Positions 42,980 to 51,749 of a stretch of 64,000 nt of DNA are shown here, in pieces. The first letter of the stretch is position 1. Each line of letters starts with the position of its first letter. A program made the translations under genes and the position numbers. Source of the DNA: Polaribacter sargassicola (GTDB lineage: Bacteria; Bacteroidota; Bacteroidia; Flavobacteriales; Flavobacteriaceae); assembly GCF_021991835.1 (NCBI RefSeq), contig NZ_JAHDAU010000008.1:62001-126000 (forward strand). The letters are read 5' to 3'. The notes under the pieces were generated by a model that worked only from the letters and a program-made list of their open reading frames with translations, did not search any database and was not told where the DNA came from.

Positions 42980-44755
42980 TTAGGCAGTTACCTCAATTAA
43001 TTTATTTCTGTAAGCTGTTAATAATTTAGATTTAGAAATAAATCCTAAATAAACACCATCATTAACTACAGGTAAATTCCAAGCACCACTTTCTTTAAAT
43101 TTCTGCATAACAACTTCCATAGAATCATCATGAAAAATAATTGCTGGAGCTCCTTTCATAAAGTCTGATACATAGGTTTCTTTATACTGACTTTGATCAA
43201 ACATAATCGGTCTAATATCATCTAATAAAATAATTCCTAAAAATTGTTGCTTACTATCTAAAACGGGAAATATATTTCTTTTAGATTTAGCAACCGATTT
43301 TTTTAACATTTCACCTAAAGTCATTTTTGGTGTAATGGTTTTAAAATTAGTTTCTATCAAACTATCAATCCTCATTAACATCAATACATTTTTATCTTTA
43401 TTATGCGTAATCAATTGTCCTTTTTTAGCCAACTCTATTGTATAAATAGAATTAGAAACAAAGTATTTTGTAAACGCATAAGAGATTGCAGAAACTAGCA
43501 TTAAAGGTACAAACAACTCATATCCACCGGTTATTTCTGCAATTAAGAAAATTGCTGTTAATGGCGCATGTAATACACCTGCCATTAAACCTGTCATACC
43601 AATTAATGTAAAATTAGATTCTGACACGCTAAACCCTAAATGATTAATAACTTTTGCAATGGCATTACCCAGAGCACTACCCATAAATATTGTAGGTATA
43701 AAAATACCTCCTACTCCACCTGCAGCAAAAGTAGTTGTCATAGCAATTGCCTTAAATATTGCAATTAATATTAACATTACAACAACAACGTATACATTTT
43801 CTAAATCTAAATTATAAGGTATGTCTTTTAAAGCTGCTGCCGTATTCCCTTTTAATAAATTATTTATTAATCCGTAACCCTCACCATATAATGGCGGAAT
43901 TAAATATAACATAATGCCTATAGCACCTCCACCAATTAACAGTCTTTTAAAAGGACTATCAAATTTTTCAAAAAAGTTAATAATCTTAAAGTACATTTTA
44001 GAGAAATAAACAGAAGCATTACCAGTTACAAATGCTAAAAAAATATAAAAAGGAATATCGTTTATCTCAAAAACATCAACTAATTTAAATCTAAATAAAA
44101 CATCTGTACCTACTAAAAAATAAGATGAAATAACCGCAGAAACCGACGCTAATAACAAAGGTACCAAAGAAACAAAAGCCATATCTAAACTAAATATTTC
44201 TACAGCAAAAATAATAGCTGCAATTGGTGCCTGAAACATAGAAGACATTGCACCAGCTGTTGCACAACCTATTAACAACATTCTTGTTTTAGAATTCATA
44301 TGAAAAAACCTAGCAACATTAGATCCTAAAGCTGCTCCCGTACTTACAGCTGGGCCTTGTAATCCGGCAGAACCTCCAAAACCTACAGTTATTGGTGCGG
44401 TAATTAAAGATGCAAAAATTTTATACCTTTTTATAATTCCGTTTCTTCTAGAAATAGCATGTAATGTAGTAGAAATACCATGCCCAATATTTCTTTTAAT
44501 AACAAACTTTTTAATTAAAAACACTATAAACAATCCAATAATTGGAAAGACAAAATAAAGTGTATAATGATAATCTTTTATAAGATTACCTTGCAATAAA
44601 CCTTCTATAAAAAAGGTTAAATCTTTTAAAATAAAAGTACCCAAACCAGCCAAAAAGCCAACTAAAATACTAAGAACATAAACAAACTGACGTTCAGAAA
44701 TATATTTATATCTCCAAATTAGAATTTTTTTATATAATTTATTACTTTTTGGCAT
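42980..44755 (-). CDS. ClC-family chloride channel/transporter with C-terminal CBS pair
   Basis: 591 aa. Ten or more membrane helices carry ClC signature regions: GFGGSAGLQGPAVSTGAALG (selectivity region 2), AAIIFAVEIFSLD, and GGVGGIFIPTIFMGSALG. The usual gating Glu of the GxEGP motif is Gln here (codon CAA), so proton coupling or gating should differ from standard antiporters. Two CBS domains occupy about 450-585. Its ATG overlaps the stop of the DUF6503 gene (TAATG). It probably moves chloride or another anion across the inner membrane. Confidence 0.93.
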   Translation of the reverse strand: MPKSNKLYKKILIWRYKYISERQFVYVLSILVGFLAGLGTFILKDLTFFIEGLLQGNLIKDYHYTLYFVFPIIGLFIVFLIKKFVIKRNIGHGISTTLHAISRRNGIIKRYKIFASLITAPITVGFGGSAGLQGPAVSTGAALGSNVARFFHMNSKTRMLLIGCATAGAMSSMFQAPIAAIIFAVEIFSLDMAFVSLVPLLLASVSAVISSYFLVGTDVLFRFKLVDVFEINDIPFYIFLAFVTGNASVYFSKMYFKIINFFEKFDSPFKRLLIGGGAIGIMLYLIPPLYGEGYGLINNLLKGNTAAALKDIPYNLDLENVYVVVVMLILIAIFKAIAMTTTFAAGGVGGIFIPTIFMGSALGNAIAKVINHLGFSVSESNFTLIGMTGLMAGVLHAPLTAIFLIAEITGGYELFVPLMLVSAISYAFTKYFVSNSIYTIELAKKGQLITHNKDKNVLMLMRIDSLIETNFKTITPKMTLGEMLKKSVAKSKRNIFPVLDSKQQFLGIILLDDIRPIMFDQSQYKETYVSDFMKGAPAIIFHDDSMEVVMQKFKESGAWNLPVVNDGVYLGFISKSKLLTAYRNKLIEVTA

Positions 44756-45468
44756 TATTCTTTAGCAATACTTTTTAAAATATCGGTACCTAAATAACCA
44801 TCATTTTTATTGTAATACCAAGCTCTATTTTTTGGCATTTTAATATCATTGATAGTTTCTAAACCAGAAAGTAAAATATACTCTCCGCTGTCTTTTGCTT
44901 CTTTAAAAAACTGATACACTTCCATAGCATACGTTTCTGGATTAAAATAAAAATACCAAGTATCTTTACCAACTTCTTTGTTATAAGTAGCTTTTAAAAC
45001 CAAGTAGTCTTTTCCTTTGAAATTCTTTTTTTCTACTTTTTGATGAATTATAGTTCCTTCATCTTTTAATTTCATTGGCAAACCATACAAATAAGTATAA
45101 TAATTTTTATACAAACTAGCTCGCTCTTCTGTTAAACCGTATTTTTTCTTTGTTGTTTCAGATGGATTTTTATCGTCATTAAAAGAAATTGTTATTACTT
45201 CTTTATCAAGAATATATTCTGTTGTAATTGTATCTCTTTTTGCAGTAACAGAAAAATATTCTTTAGGTAAATCAATAGTAATTTTACTTTCTCTAGGAGC
45301 ACCTTTAGGAGTTTCCATAATTACAAAAAGGTCTCCTTTAAAAGTAGCCCAATTGTTATTTGGATCGTGAAAATTGATTGATTTTGCTAACAATTCATCT
45401 CCTGTAAGTTCTTGAGAAAATGAAATGAATGCCGTAAAAAGTAATAAAAGTGTCGTAATTTTTTTCAT
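44755..45468 (-). CDS. Secreted DUF6503-family protein
   Basis: 237 aa with a Sec signal peptide (MKKITTLLLLFTAFISFSQ). The mature part is a beta-rich, LolA/LppX-like pattern (ITIDLPKEYFSVTAKRDTIT, WYFYFNPETYAMEVYQF) typical of Bacteroidota proteins annotated DUF6503. Function unknown; it is probably periplasmic. It is translationally coupled to the downstream ClC gene, an association that may be fortuitous. Confidence 0.82.
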   Translation of the reverse strand: MKKITTLLLLFTAFISFSQELTGDELLAKSINFHDPNNNWATFKGDLFVIMETPKGAPRESKITIDLPKEYFSVTAKRDTITTEYILDKEVITISFNDDKNPSETTKKKYGLTEERASLYKNYYTYLYGLPMKLKDEGTIIHQKVEKKNFKGKDYLVLKATYNKEVGKDTWYFYFNPETYAMEVYQFFKEAKDSGEYILLSGLETINDIKMPKNRAWYYNKNDGYLGTDILKSIAKE

Positions 45469-45485
45469 ACTCTAAATTTAATAAA

Positions 45486-45507
45486 AAATCCCGCTTCTGC
45501 GGGATTT
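45486..45507 (-). terminator. aspS terminator
   Basis: AAATCCCGC pairs with GCGGGATTT around TTCT. On the minus strand the stem is followed by a U-run. It lies 8 bp past the aspS stop. Confidence 0.8.
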
Positions 45508-45514
45508 AAAATCT

Positions 45515-47269
45515 TTATGATTGAATATCAAGTTTTAAACTTAATTCTTTTAATTGTTCATCATCAACAAATGCAGGTGCATCAATCATAACATCTCGTC
45601 CAGAATTGTTTTTTGGAAAAGCAATAAAATCTCTAATTGTTTCTTGTCCGCCTAAAATAGCAACCAATCTGTCCAATCCAAAAGCCAATCCACCGTGAGG
45701 TGGCGCACCGTATTCAAAAGCATCCATTAAGAAACCAAATTGTGCTTTTGCTTCTTCTTCAGAAAAACCTAAATGCTTTAACATGGTAGCTTGTATTTGT
45801 TTATCGTGAATTCTAATAGAACCTCCACCAATTTCGTTTCCGTTTAAAACTAAATCGTACGCATTTGCTTTTACTTCTCCTGGTTTAGAATCTAACAACT
45901 CTAACTGACCTGGTTTTGGTGATGTAAAAGGGTGGTGCATTGCGTGGTAATGCCCTGTTTCTTCATCTAACTCTAATAAAGGGAAATCTATTACCCAAAG
46001 TGGTGCAAATACTTTAGGATCTCTTAAGCCTAAACGTTCTGCTAATTCCATACGTAAAGCTGACATTTGTGTTCTTACTTTATTAGTATCACCAGATAAA
46101 ACACAAATTAAATCGCCAGGTTTTGCACCTGTAACTTCTGCCCATTTTGCTAAATCTTCTTGATCGTAAAATTTATCTACAGAAGATTTAAATGTTCCAT
46201 CTTCGTTAACACGAGCATAAATCATACCTAAAGCACCAACTTGCGGACGCTTTACCCACTTAATAATATTGTCTATTTCTTTTCTTGTGTATGCGTTTCC
46301 GCCAGGAACCGCAATACCAATTACTAATTCTGCTGAGTTAAAAACACCAAAATCTTTATGTTGTGTAACTTCGTTTAACTCGCCAAACTCCATTCCAAAA
46401 CGGATGTCTGGTTTGTCATTTCCATATAAACGCATAGCATCATCAAACAACATTCTTGGAAATTTATCAACCTCTACACCATTTACTTCTTTTAGTAAAT
46501 GACGTGTTAATCCTTCAAAAATATTTAAAATATCTTCTTGCTCTACAAACGCCATTTCACAGTCTATTTGTGTAAATTCTGGCTGTCTGTCTGCACGTAA
46601 ATCTTCGTCTCTAAAACATTTTACAATCTGAAAATATTTATCCATTCCACCAACCATTAATAGTTGTTTAAATGTTTGTGGAGATTGAGGCAATGCGTAA
46701 AACTGACCTTCGTTCATACGAGAAGGAACTACAAAATCTCTTGCACCTTCTGGTGTAGATTTAATTAAATATGGAGTTTCTACTTCTATAAATTCTTGAT
46801 CAGACAAGTATTTACGAACCTCCATTGCTACTTTATGACGGAAAATTAAACTGTCTTTTACAGGATTTCTACGGATATCTAGATATCTATATTTCATTCT
46901 AATATCTTCACCACCATCCGTTTTATCTTCAATAGTAAAAGGAGGTAATTTTGCAGCGTTTAAAATTTCTAATTTAGAAACCAAAACCTCAACTTCTCCG
47001 GTAGAGATGTTTGTGTTTTTAGATTCTCGCTCAATTACAGTACCAGTTACTTGTATTACAAACTCTCTACCAAGAGATTTTGCTTTGTCCATCATTTCTT
47101 TAGGTGTACGTTCTTCATCAAAAATTAACTGTGTAATTCCGTATCTATCACGTAAATCTACCCAAACCATAAATCCTTTATCACGGCTTTTTTGTACCCA
47201 ACCAGCTAAGGTTACTTCTGTATTTATGTGTGATGCTCTTAACTCACCACAAGAATGACTTCTATACAT
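45515..47269 (-). CDS. aspS: Aspartate-tRNA ligase
   Basis: 584 aa from the ATG at 47269 ([14 protein letters not shown]), the usual bacterial AspRS start; the longer frame to 47332 adds 21 unlikely residues. The N-terminal anticodon-binding OB fold ([20 protein letters not shown]) is followed by the class II core with motif 2 ([18 protein letters not shown] near 218), the bacterial GAD insertion and motif 3 ([15 protein letters not shown] near 530). It charges tRNA-Asp. The gene has its own terminator and a palindromic repeat upstream. Confidence 0.97.
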   Translation of the reverse strand: MYRSHSCGELRASHINTEVTLAGWVQKSRDKGFMVWVDLRDRYGITQLIFDEERTPKEMMDKAKSLGREFVIQVTGTVIERESKNTNISTGEVEVLVSKLEILNAAKLPPFTIEDKTDGGEDIRMKYRYLDIRRNPVKDSLIFRHKVAMEVRKYLSDQEFIEVETPYLIKSTPEGARDFVVPSRMNEGQFYALPQSPQTFKQLLMVGGMDKYFQIVKCFRDEDLRADRQPEFTQIDCEMAFVEQEDILNIFEGLTRHLLKEVNGVEVDKFPRMLFDDAMRLYGNDKPDIRFGMEFGELNEVTQHKDFGVFNSAELVIGIAVPGGNAYTRKEIDNIIKWVKRPQVGALGMIYARVNEDGTFKSSVDKFYDQEDLAKWAEVTGAKPGDLICVLSGDTNKVRTQMSALRMELAERLGLRDPKVFAPLWVIDFPLLELDEETGHYHAMHHPFTSPKPGQLELLDSKPGEVKANAYDLVLNGNEIGGGSIRIHDKQIQATMLKHLGFSEEEAKAQFGFLMDAFEYGAPPHGGLAFGLDRLVAILGGQETIRDFIAFPKNNSGRDVMIDAPAFVDDEQLKELSLKLDIQS

Positions 47270-47350
47270 TTCTTTTGAAAATTTAAGCTGCAAAATTAAA
47301 CATTTTCTATTTAATATGCGTTTTTTGGGCATTCATTTCTTATCAGAAAT

Positions 47351-47440
47351 ACCCCGCTTTTCGCACTCGCTTTTTTTATTCTGAAAAAGAATAAAAAAGA
47401 GCTCAAACAAATGCTACAATCGGTAATGCAAAATCCGTCT
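47351..47440. repeat. REP-like intergenic element between aspS and rsmI
   Basis: The region begins ACCCCGCTTTTCGC, contains a hairpin CTTTTTTTATTC/GAATAAAAAAGAG (47370-47401) with a TGAAAAA loop, and ends CAATCGGTAATGC. The order and ends resemble the 9166-9244 element. It lies in the divergent aspS-rsmI gap, upstream of the rsmI -7 element. Confidence 0.4.
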
Positions 47441-47449
47441 TATTCTTTG

Positions 47450-47457
47450 TAAATTTG
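47450..47457 (+). promoter_or_regulatory. rsmI promoter -7 element
   Basis: TAAATTTG matches TAnnTTTG, about 20 bp before the rsmI ATG, giving a very short leader of roughly 14 nt. Confidence 0.5.
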
Positions 47458-47477
47458 CAGCATAAGCATTTTTTTAC

Positions 47478-48155
47478 ATGAGCAAATTATATTTAGTGCC
47501 TACACCTATTGGTAATTTAGAAGATATTACTTTTAGAGCAATTCGTATTTTAAAAGAAGTAGATTTTATTTTAGCAGAAGACACTCGTACAAGTGGTAAA
47601 CTTTTAAAACATTTTGAAATTGCTACACAAATGCACAGCCATCATATGCATAATGAGCATAAATCTGTAAAAGGTGTTGTACAAAGAATACAAAACGGAG
47701 AAACCTGCGCATTAATTTCTGATGCTGGAACACCAGCAATTTCTGACCCTGGTTTTTTACTAACCAGAGCTTGTGTAGAAAATAATGTTGAGGTTGAGTG
47801 TTTGCCTGGCGCAACGGCTTTTGTACCTGCTTTGGTAAACTCTGGCTTGCCAAACGACAAATTTGTTTTTGAAGGTTTTTTACCTGTTAAAAAAGGAAGA
47901 CAGACACGTTTATTACTTTTAGCCGAAGAAAAAAGAACCATGATTTTTTATGAATCTCCTCATAAATTAATAAAAACATTGGGGCATTTTGTAGAATATT
48001 TTGGAGGAGACAGAAAAGTTTCGGTTTCTAGAGAATTGACAAAAATGTTTGAAGAAACTAAAAGAGGAACCGCAACAGAAGTATTAGAGTATTATACTGC
48101 AAAACCTCCAAAAGGTGAAATTGTGGTAATTGTTGAGGGAAAATCTTCTAAATAA
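47478..48155 (+). CDS. rsmI: 16S rRNA (cytidine-1402-2'-O)-methyltransferase
   Basis: 225 aa. Tetrapyrrole-methylase fold with RsmI signatures: LYLVPTPIGNLEDITFRA at the N-terminus, AEDTRTSGKLLKHF near residue 35, SDAGTPAISDPGFLL near 80 and FYESPHKLIKTL near 155. It 2'-O-methylates C1402 of 16S rRNA using SAM. It lacks the C-terminal extension of E. coli RsmI, as is common in Bacteroidota. A bidirectional terminator follows. Confidence 0.95.
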   Translation: MSKLYLVPTPIGNLEDITFRAIRILKEVDFILAEDTRTSGKLLKHFEIATQMHSHHMHNEHKSVKGVVQRIQNGETCALISDAGTPAISDPGFLLTRACVENNVEVECLPGATAFVPALVNSGLPNDKFVFEGFLPVKKGRQTRLLLLAEEKRTMIFYESPHKLIKTLGHFVEYFGGDRKVSVSRELTKMFEETKRGTATEVLEYYTAKPPKGEIVVIVEGKSSK

Positions 48156-48165
48156 ATTGATAGAC

Positions 48166-48204
48166 AAATTCCCAACAAATAGCATTTTTATTTATTGGGA
48201 ATTT
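48166..48204. terminator. Convergent terminator between rsmI and the 48213 gene
   Basis: AAATTCCCAA (48166-48175) pairs with TTGGGAATTT (48195-48204) around a T-rich loop. It serves the ends of both convergent genes. Confidence 0.65.
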
Positions 48205-48212
48205 CATCAAAT

Positions 48213-48755
48213 TTAATTTATTAACGTCTTTGTTGTAATAATTACAACTCCATTTGGCGCACCGTATAATTTTAAAGCCTCTTCGCCTTTTAGAACTTGC
48301 ATTTTTTTTATTTGATATGTTTCTAGCTTATCTAATACTTTTCTATCAGTAACTTTACCATCTACAATGATCATTGGTTGCTTTTTATCATCTACTTCTT
48401 TATCATTTTCTTTTATTTGTAATTTTGTTTTAGCTCCTATTTTTAAATTTGTTACTTCTAATTTAGAGGTAATTGCCGCATCTGAGTCTTTTGTCTTTAT
48501 CAAAATAACTCCATTTGGTGCGTTGTATTTTTTCATGGCTTCTTCTCCTTTTACAACAAATACAGATGCAATTCTGTCTTGGTCAATTAATTCCATAGGA
48601 AAATCAAATATTTTATCATCTACATAAATTATAGGTTTAGCACCTTCTTTTAGTTGTACATATAATTTTTCTTTTTCTTCCTTTTTATCTTCTTGAGCAT
48701 TAATTATTGTTGTAAAAAACAACATTGTTAAGGCAATTAATAATACTTTTTTCAT
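48213..48755 (-). CDS. Secreted protein with two TonB-plug-like repeats
   Basis: 180 aa with a Sec signal peptide (MKKVLLIALTMLFFTTIINAQ). Two copies of the same module are visible: PIIYVDDKIFD...VVKGEEAMKKYNAPNGVILIKTK (about 41-90) and PMIIVDGKVTD...QVLKGEEALKLYGAPNGVVIITTK (about 127-176). Each resembles the end of a SusC-type TonB plug domain, but there is no barrel. Such orphan plug modules occur in Bacteroidota; their role is unknown. It is third in an operon with an ECF sigma factor and its anti-sigma, so it may be an envelope sensor or target. Confidence 0.82.
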   Translation of the reverse strand: MKKVLLIALTMLFFTTIINAQEDKKEEKEKLYVQLKEGAKPIIYVDDKIFDFPMELIDQDRIASVFVVKGEEAMKKYNAPNGVILIKTKDSDAAITSKLEVTNLKIGAKTKLQIKENDKEVDDKKQPMIIVDGKVTDRKVLDKLETYQIKKMQVLKGEEALKLYGAPNGVVIITTKTLIN

Positions 48756-48796
48756 CTTTTTGTATTTAAAATTTGTGATTATTTTTAATGGATATT

Positions 48797-49225
48797 TTAT
48801 TCTGTTTTAGTGTAAACTATCAATAAATCACTCTCTACTAAAACATTATATTTTGGTTTAGATTTATCAAACTCTATAAACATATTTTTTGCTTCGTTAA
48901 GTAAAGCTTCTTTTTCTTCATTACTTAAACTTTCATTTTTTATGTTATTCATAAAAAGTGTACTTATAAATAAAACAGACGCAGCAACGGAAATTAAGCC
49001 GATTTTAAATCGATTGTTTTTTGATGTTTTTTTATCAAAAGATTCCCATAACTTATCATTAAAATTGTCCGGAGCAACCTTTTTATTTTTCTTTACAAAA
49101 GAAGCCCAAGTTTTAATTTCGGGTTCTGATTCGTTAACATTATCAAACAACTCTTTTTCCTCTTCTAAAGAACTTGTACCCGATTTATATTTATCCATCA
49201 AATTTTTAATATTCTCCTCGCTCAT
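48797..49225 (-). CDS. Membrane-anchored anti-sigma factor (predicted)
   Basis: 142 aa. The N-terminal soluble helical region includes MDKYKSGTSSLEEEKELFDN and a DKLWESFDKK segment as in FecR/anti-sigma N-termini. One transmembrane helix lies near 74-92 (IGLISVAASVLFISTLFM), followed by a short periplasmic tail with no FecR domain. It overlaps the ECF sigma gene by 20 bp, the usual layout of a sigma/anti-sigma pair. I infer the function from this layout. Confidence 0.8.
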   Translation of the reverse strand: MSEENIKNLMDKYKSGTSSLEEEKELFDNVNESEPEIKTWASFVKKNKKVAPDNFNDKLWESFDKKTSKNNRFKIGLISVAASVLFISTLFMNNIKNESLSNEEKEALLNEAKNMFIEFDKSKPKYNVLVESDLLIVYTKTE

Positions 49226-49721
49226 AATTGTATGTTTTTTCTAATGTTACACCTATAAACTTTCTTGCTCTAGATACTAAAACTCTAGCATGTTCTATCT
49301 TTATTTCTAGCGCTGCTGCAATTTCTACAAACTCATAACCATCAAGATCACGCATTATAAAAACTTCTTTTTGTTGTTTTGGTAATTGCTTTAAAATGTT
49401 TTTAATTATGCTGTTTAATTCTTGCCACTCTATATCTGTATGATTATTTGTAGACTTTACTACACTTAAAGCCCCTAAAGAATCCTCTAACAATACTTTC
49501 TTTTTTCTTAATACATCTAAACAATAATTACGAGCCGTTAAAATAACAAAACCTTTAATGTTTGGATGTTTATCTAACTCTTTACGTTTATTCCAAAGTT
49601 TTATCATTATTTCTTGTATGGCATCTTCTGCTTTCGGTTTACTACCAAGCATACGAGCAACCATGGGATAAATAAATCCTGATAATGAAAATACTTTGTT
49701 TTTAAAGTCTTCTTTGATCAT
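49206..49721 (-). CDS. ECF-type RNA polymerase sigma factor
   Basis: 171 aa. Sigma region 2 shows AEDAIQEIMIKLWNKRKEL near residue 32 and region 4 shows LPKQQKEVFIMRDLDGYEF then IAAALEIKIEHARVLVSRAR. The ATG at 49721 is the natural start. It overlaps the anti-sigma gene, and the pair is followed by a duplicated-plug secreted protein. It probably responds to an envelope cue and may control its own operon. It is unrelated in arrangement to the FecR-linked sigma at 3.1 kb. Confidence 0.92.
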   Translation of the reverse strand: MIKEDFKNKVFSLSGFIYPMVARMLGSKPKAEDAIQEIMIKLWNKRKELDKHPNIKGFVILTARNYCLDVLRKKKVLLEDSLGALSVVKSTNNHTDIEWQELNSIIKNILKQLPKQQKEVFIMRDLDGYEFVEIAAALEIKIEHARVLVSRARKFIGVTLEKTYNYERGEY

Positions 49722-49853
49722 TCTATATATATAACGTTAAAGTATCTATATTTATAACAGCTAATTGAATTTTTATTTTTCAAATATTTAAAATTTCTAT
49801 TTCACTTGTATTATTTTTACCTTTTTAATAGAAGACTATTTTAAATAATAAAT

Positions 49854-50195
49854 ATGACAATTCAAGAATTTAAAACCAAATTAAAATCAAATACTTCAGA
49901 AATTGCCTTTGCAGAAACCATGCAAGTAATAGAAGACAATTATAATTTTACACCAACTGCTTTTACAAACGGAGAAATAGAAAATAAAGCTGGAGAAAAC
50001 TCTGGTTCTTGTAAATTGTTTGCTTTTGCTAAACTTGAAAACTTAACAGAAGACGAAACTTTAACTTGTTTTGGTGAACATTATAAAAATGTTTTAGAAG
50101 ATGAAAACGGTAATTCTCATCAAAATATTAGAAATTTTATGAAAACTGGTTTTAAAGGTTTAAGTTTTGATGGAGAAGCGTTAGTTTTAATTTAA
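49854..50195 (+). CDS. HopJ-type effector-family protein
   Basis: 113 aa. It matches the HopJ type III effector family pattern: IAFAETMQVIEDNYNFTPTAFTNGE near residue 17, then AGENSGSCKLFAFAKLENL and LTCFGEHYKNVLEDENG. The family name comes from a Pseudomonas protein, but homologues are widespread in free-living bacteria without type III secretion and their function is unknown. It sits alone, divergent from the ECF sigma gene. Confidence 0.88.
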   Translation: MTIQEFKTKLKSNTSEIAFAETMQVIEDNYNFTPTAFTNGEIENKAGENSGSCKLFAFAKLENLTEDETLTCFGEHYKNVLEDENGNSHQNIRNFMKTGFKGLSFDGEALVLI

Positions 50196-50270
50196 AAACG
50201 TCAATATTTATTTCATAAGGGCTCATTTCTGTTTGTTTTCTATTTTATTTTTGATAAAAATCAAAAAATT

Positions 50271-51632
50271 ATGGAATCTAAACATTATGATGTTTTTGTA
50301 ATTGGAAGTGGAGTTGCAGGACAAACAGCTGCCAAAGTTTGTGCAAAAAACAACCTTAAAGTTGCAATTGCAGATAAAAGAGAATTTGGCGGTACTTGTT
50401 CTAATAGAGGTTGCGATCCTAAAAAAATCTTATTACAATTTGCTGATTTAGTAAAAAAATCAAAACAATTAAAAGGTTTAGGTGTAAAAAAAATACCTAA
50501 AATAAACTGGGGAAAAATTCAAGAATTCAAATCGAATTACACAAATAGAATTCCTAAAGCTACCGAAGAAAATTTAACCGAATTAGAAATTGATCTATAT
50601 CATCAATCTCCAAAATTCATTACAAAAAATGAAATTACAGTTGAAGGCAAAAAAATTACTGCAGATAAATTTGTAATTGCATCTGGTTTAGTTCCTAGAA
50701 AATTATCTTTTGATGGCGCAGAATTTCTTGAAACAAGTGATGATATTCTTAAGCTGAAAAAAATACCTAAATCTGCAATTTTTATTGGTTCTGGTTATGT
50801 TGGTATGGAGTTCTGCTATTTATTATCAACTCTAGGTTGTAAAGTTACCATGATTGATAAAGGTAGCAATGCTCTTTCTCTGTTTGATAATTTTTTAACG
50901 AGTAAATTAGTAGAAGATTTAGAAAAAAATGGTGTAGAATTTATTTTTGATGCAACTATTAAATCTGTACAAAAACTAAAAAAGAATAAAAAAATTACCT
51001 TTAAAACTGAAGGAAAAACGAAATCTATAAAAGCTAGAAAAATTATAAATACTTCTGGTAGAGTTCCGGCAATAGAATTATTAAACTTAAAAAAAGCAGG
51101 TATTAATGCTGATAAGACAGGCGTAATTGTTGATAATTTTTTAAATAGCAAAACCAACAAAAACGTATATGCTTGTGGTGATGTTTCTAGCAAATCTTTA
51201 CCATTAACACCGCTTTCTGGTTTACAAGGTTATATTGTTGGCAATAATATTGTTAACAGCAATACAAAGAAATTTACAGATCCTTTAGTACCATCTGTAG
51301 TTTTTACAAATCCTAATTTGGCAAGTGTTGGTTATTCAGAAAACGAAGCCAAAAACAGATACAAAGACATAATTGTTTACAAAGGTGATGCAAAAGAATG
51401 GTATAGCGCTAAAAAAGAAAATGCTGATACTTATGCATATAAAATCATTATAAATAAAAGAACAAAAGAAATTATTGGAGCTCATTTATTAAGTGCTCAA
51501 GCCTCAGAAACCATCAATATTTTTGCAACTGCAATTAACAATAACATGACGGCAGATGAATTTAAAAAAATGATTTTTACCTACCCTACATATTCTAATG
51601 ATTTAAAAAACATGTTTAAAAACGAATTATAA
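50271..51632 (+). CDS. Glutathione-reductase-like NAD(P)/FAD disulfide oxidoreductase
   Basis: 453 aa class I pyridine-nucleotide-disulfide oxidoreductase. FAD motif VIGSGVAGQTAAKV near residue 11, redox pair in GGTCSNRGCDPKK near 40, NAD(P) motif FIGSGYVGMEFCYL near 172, second FAD motif NVYACGD near 303, and dimerisation domain from about 335. The C-terminal catalytic HPTxxE of glutathione reductase and lipoamide dehydrogenase is replaced by YPTYSND, so the base that activates the dithiol is missing. The substrate is not clear; mercuric-reductase or RclA-like roles are possible. Confidence 0.9.
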   Translation: MESKHYDVFVIGSGVAGQTAAKVCAKNNLKVAIADKREFGGTCSNRGCDPKKILLQFADLVKKSKQLKGLGVKKIPKINWGKIQEFKSNYTNRIPKATEENLTELEIDLYHQSPKFITKNEITVEGKKITADKFVIASGLVPRKLSFDGAEFLETSDDILKLKKIPKSAIFIGSGYVGMEFCYLLSTLGCKVTMIDKGSNALSLFDNFLTSKLVEDLEKNGVEFIFDATIKSVQKLKKNKKITFKTEGKTKSIKARKIINTSGRVPAIELLNLKKAGINADKTGVIVDNFLNSKTNKNVYACGDVSSKSLPLTPLSGLQGYIVGNNIVNSNTKKFTDPLVPSVVFTNPNLASVGYSENEAKNRYKDIIVYKGDAKEWYSAKKENADTYAYKIIINKRTKEIIGAHLLSAQASETINIFATAINNNMTADEFKKMIFTYPTYSNDLKNMFKNEL

Positions 51633-51725
51633 GCTTTACATTAACTACTTTATAAATGTATATTTTATAAAATAACGATTCTTTTTGTAGTACATAAACA
51701 ACTATAAAACTCATTAAAAGTATGC

Positions 51726-51733
51726 TATATTTG
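51726..51733 (+). promoter_or_regulatory. -7 promoter element upstream of the Dus gene
   Basis: TATATTTG matches TAnnTTTG, 16 bp before the ATG at 51750, implying an extremely short leader. Confidence 0.5.
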
Positions 51734-51749
51734 CATAACTTTATTATTT

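Noticed and set aside
47270..47332. 21-residue N-terminal extension of AspRS
   Set aside because: The conserved AspRS N-terminus begins with [11 protein letters not shown] at 47269; the extension is basic and has no counterpart.
50816..51193. 125-codon minus-strand frame inside the disulfide oxidoreductase
   Set aside because: Antisense shadow of a conserved flavoprotein frame; product is a hydrophobic string without a start context.
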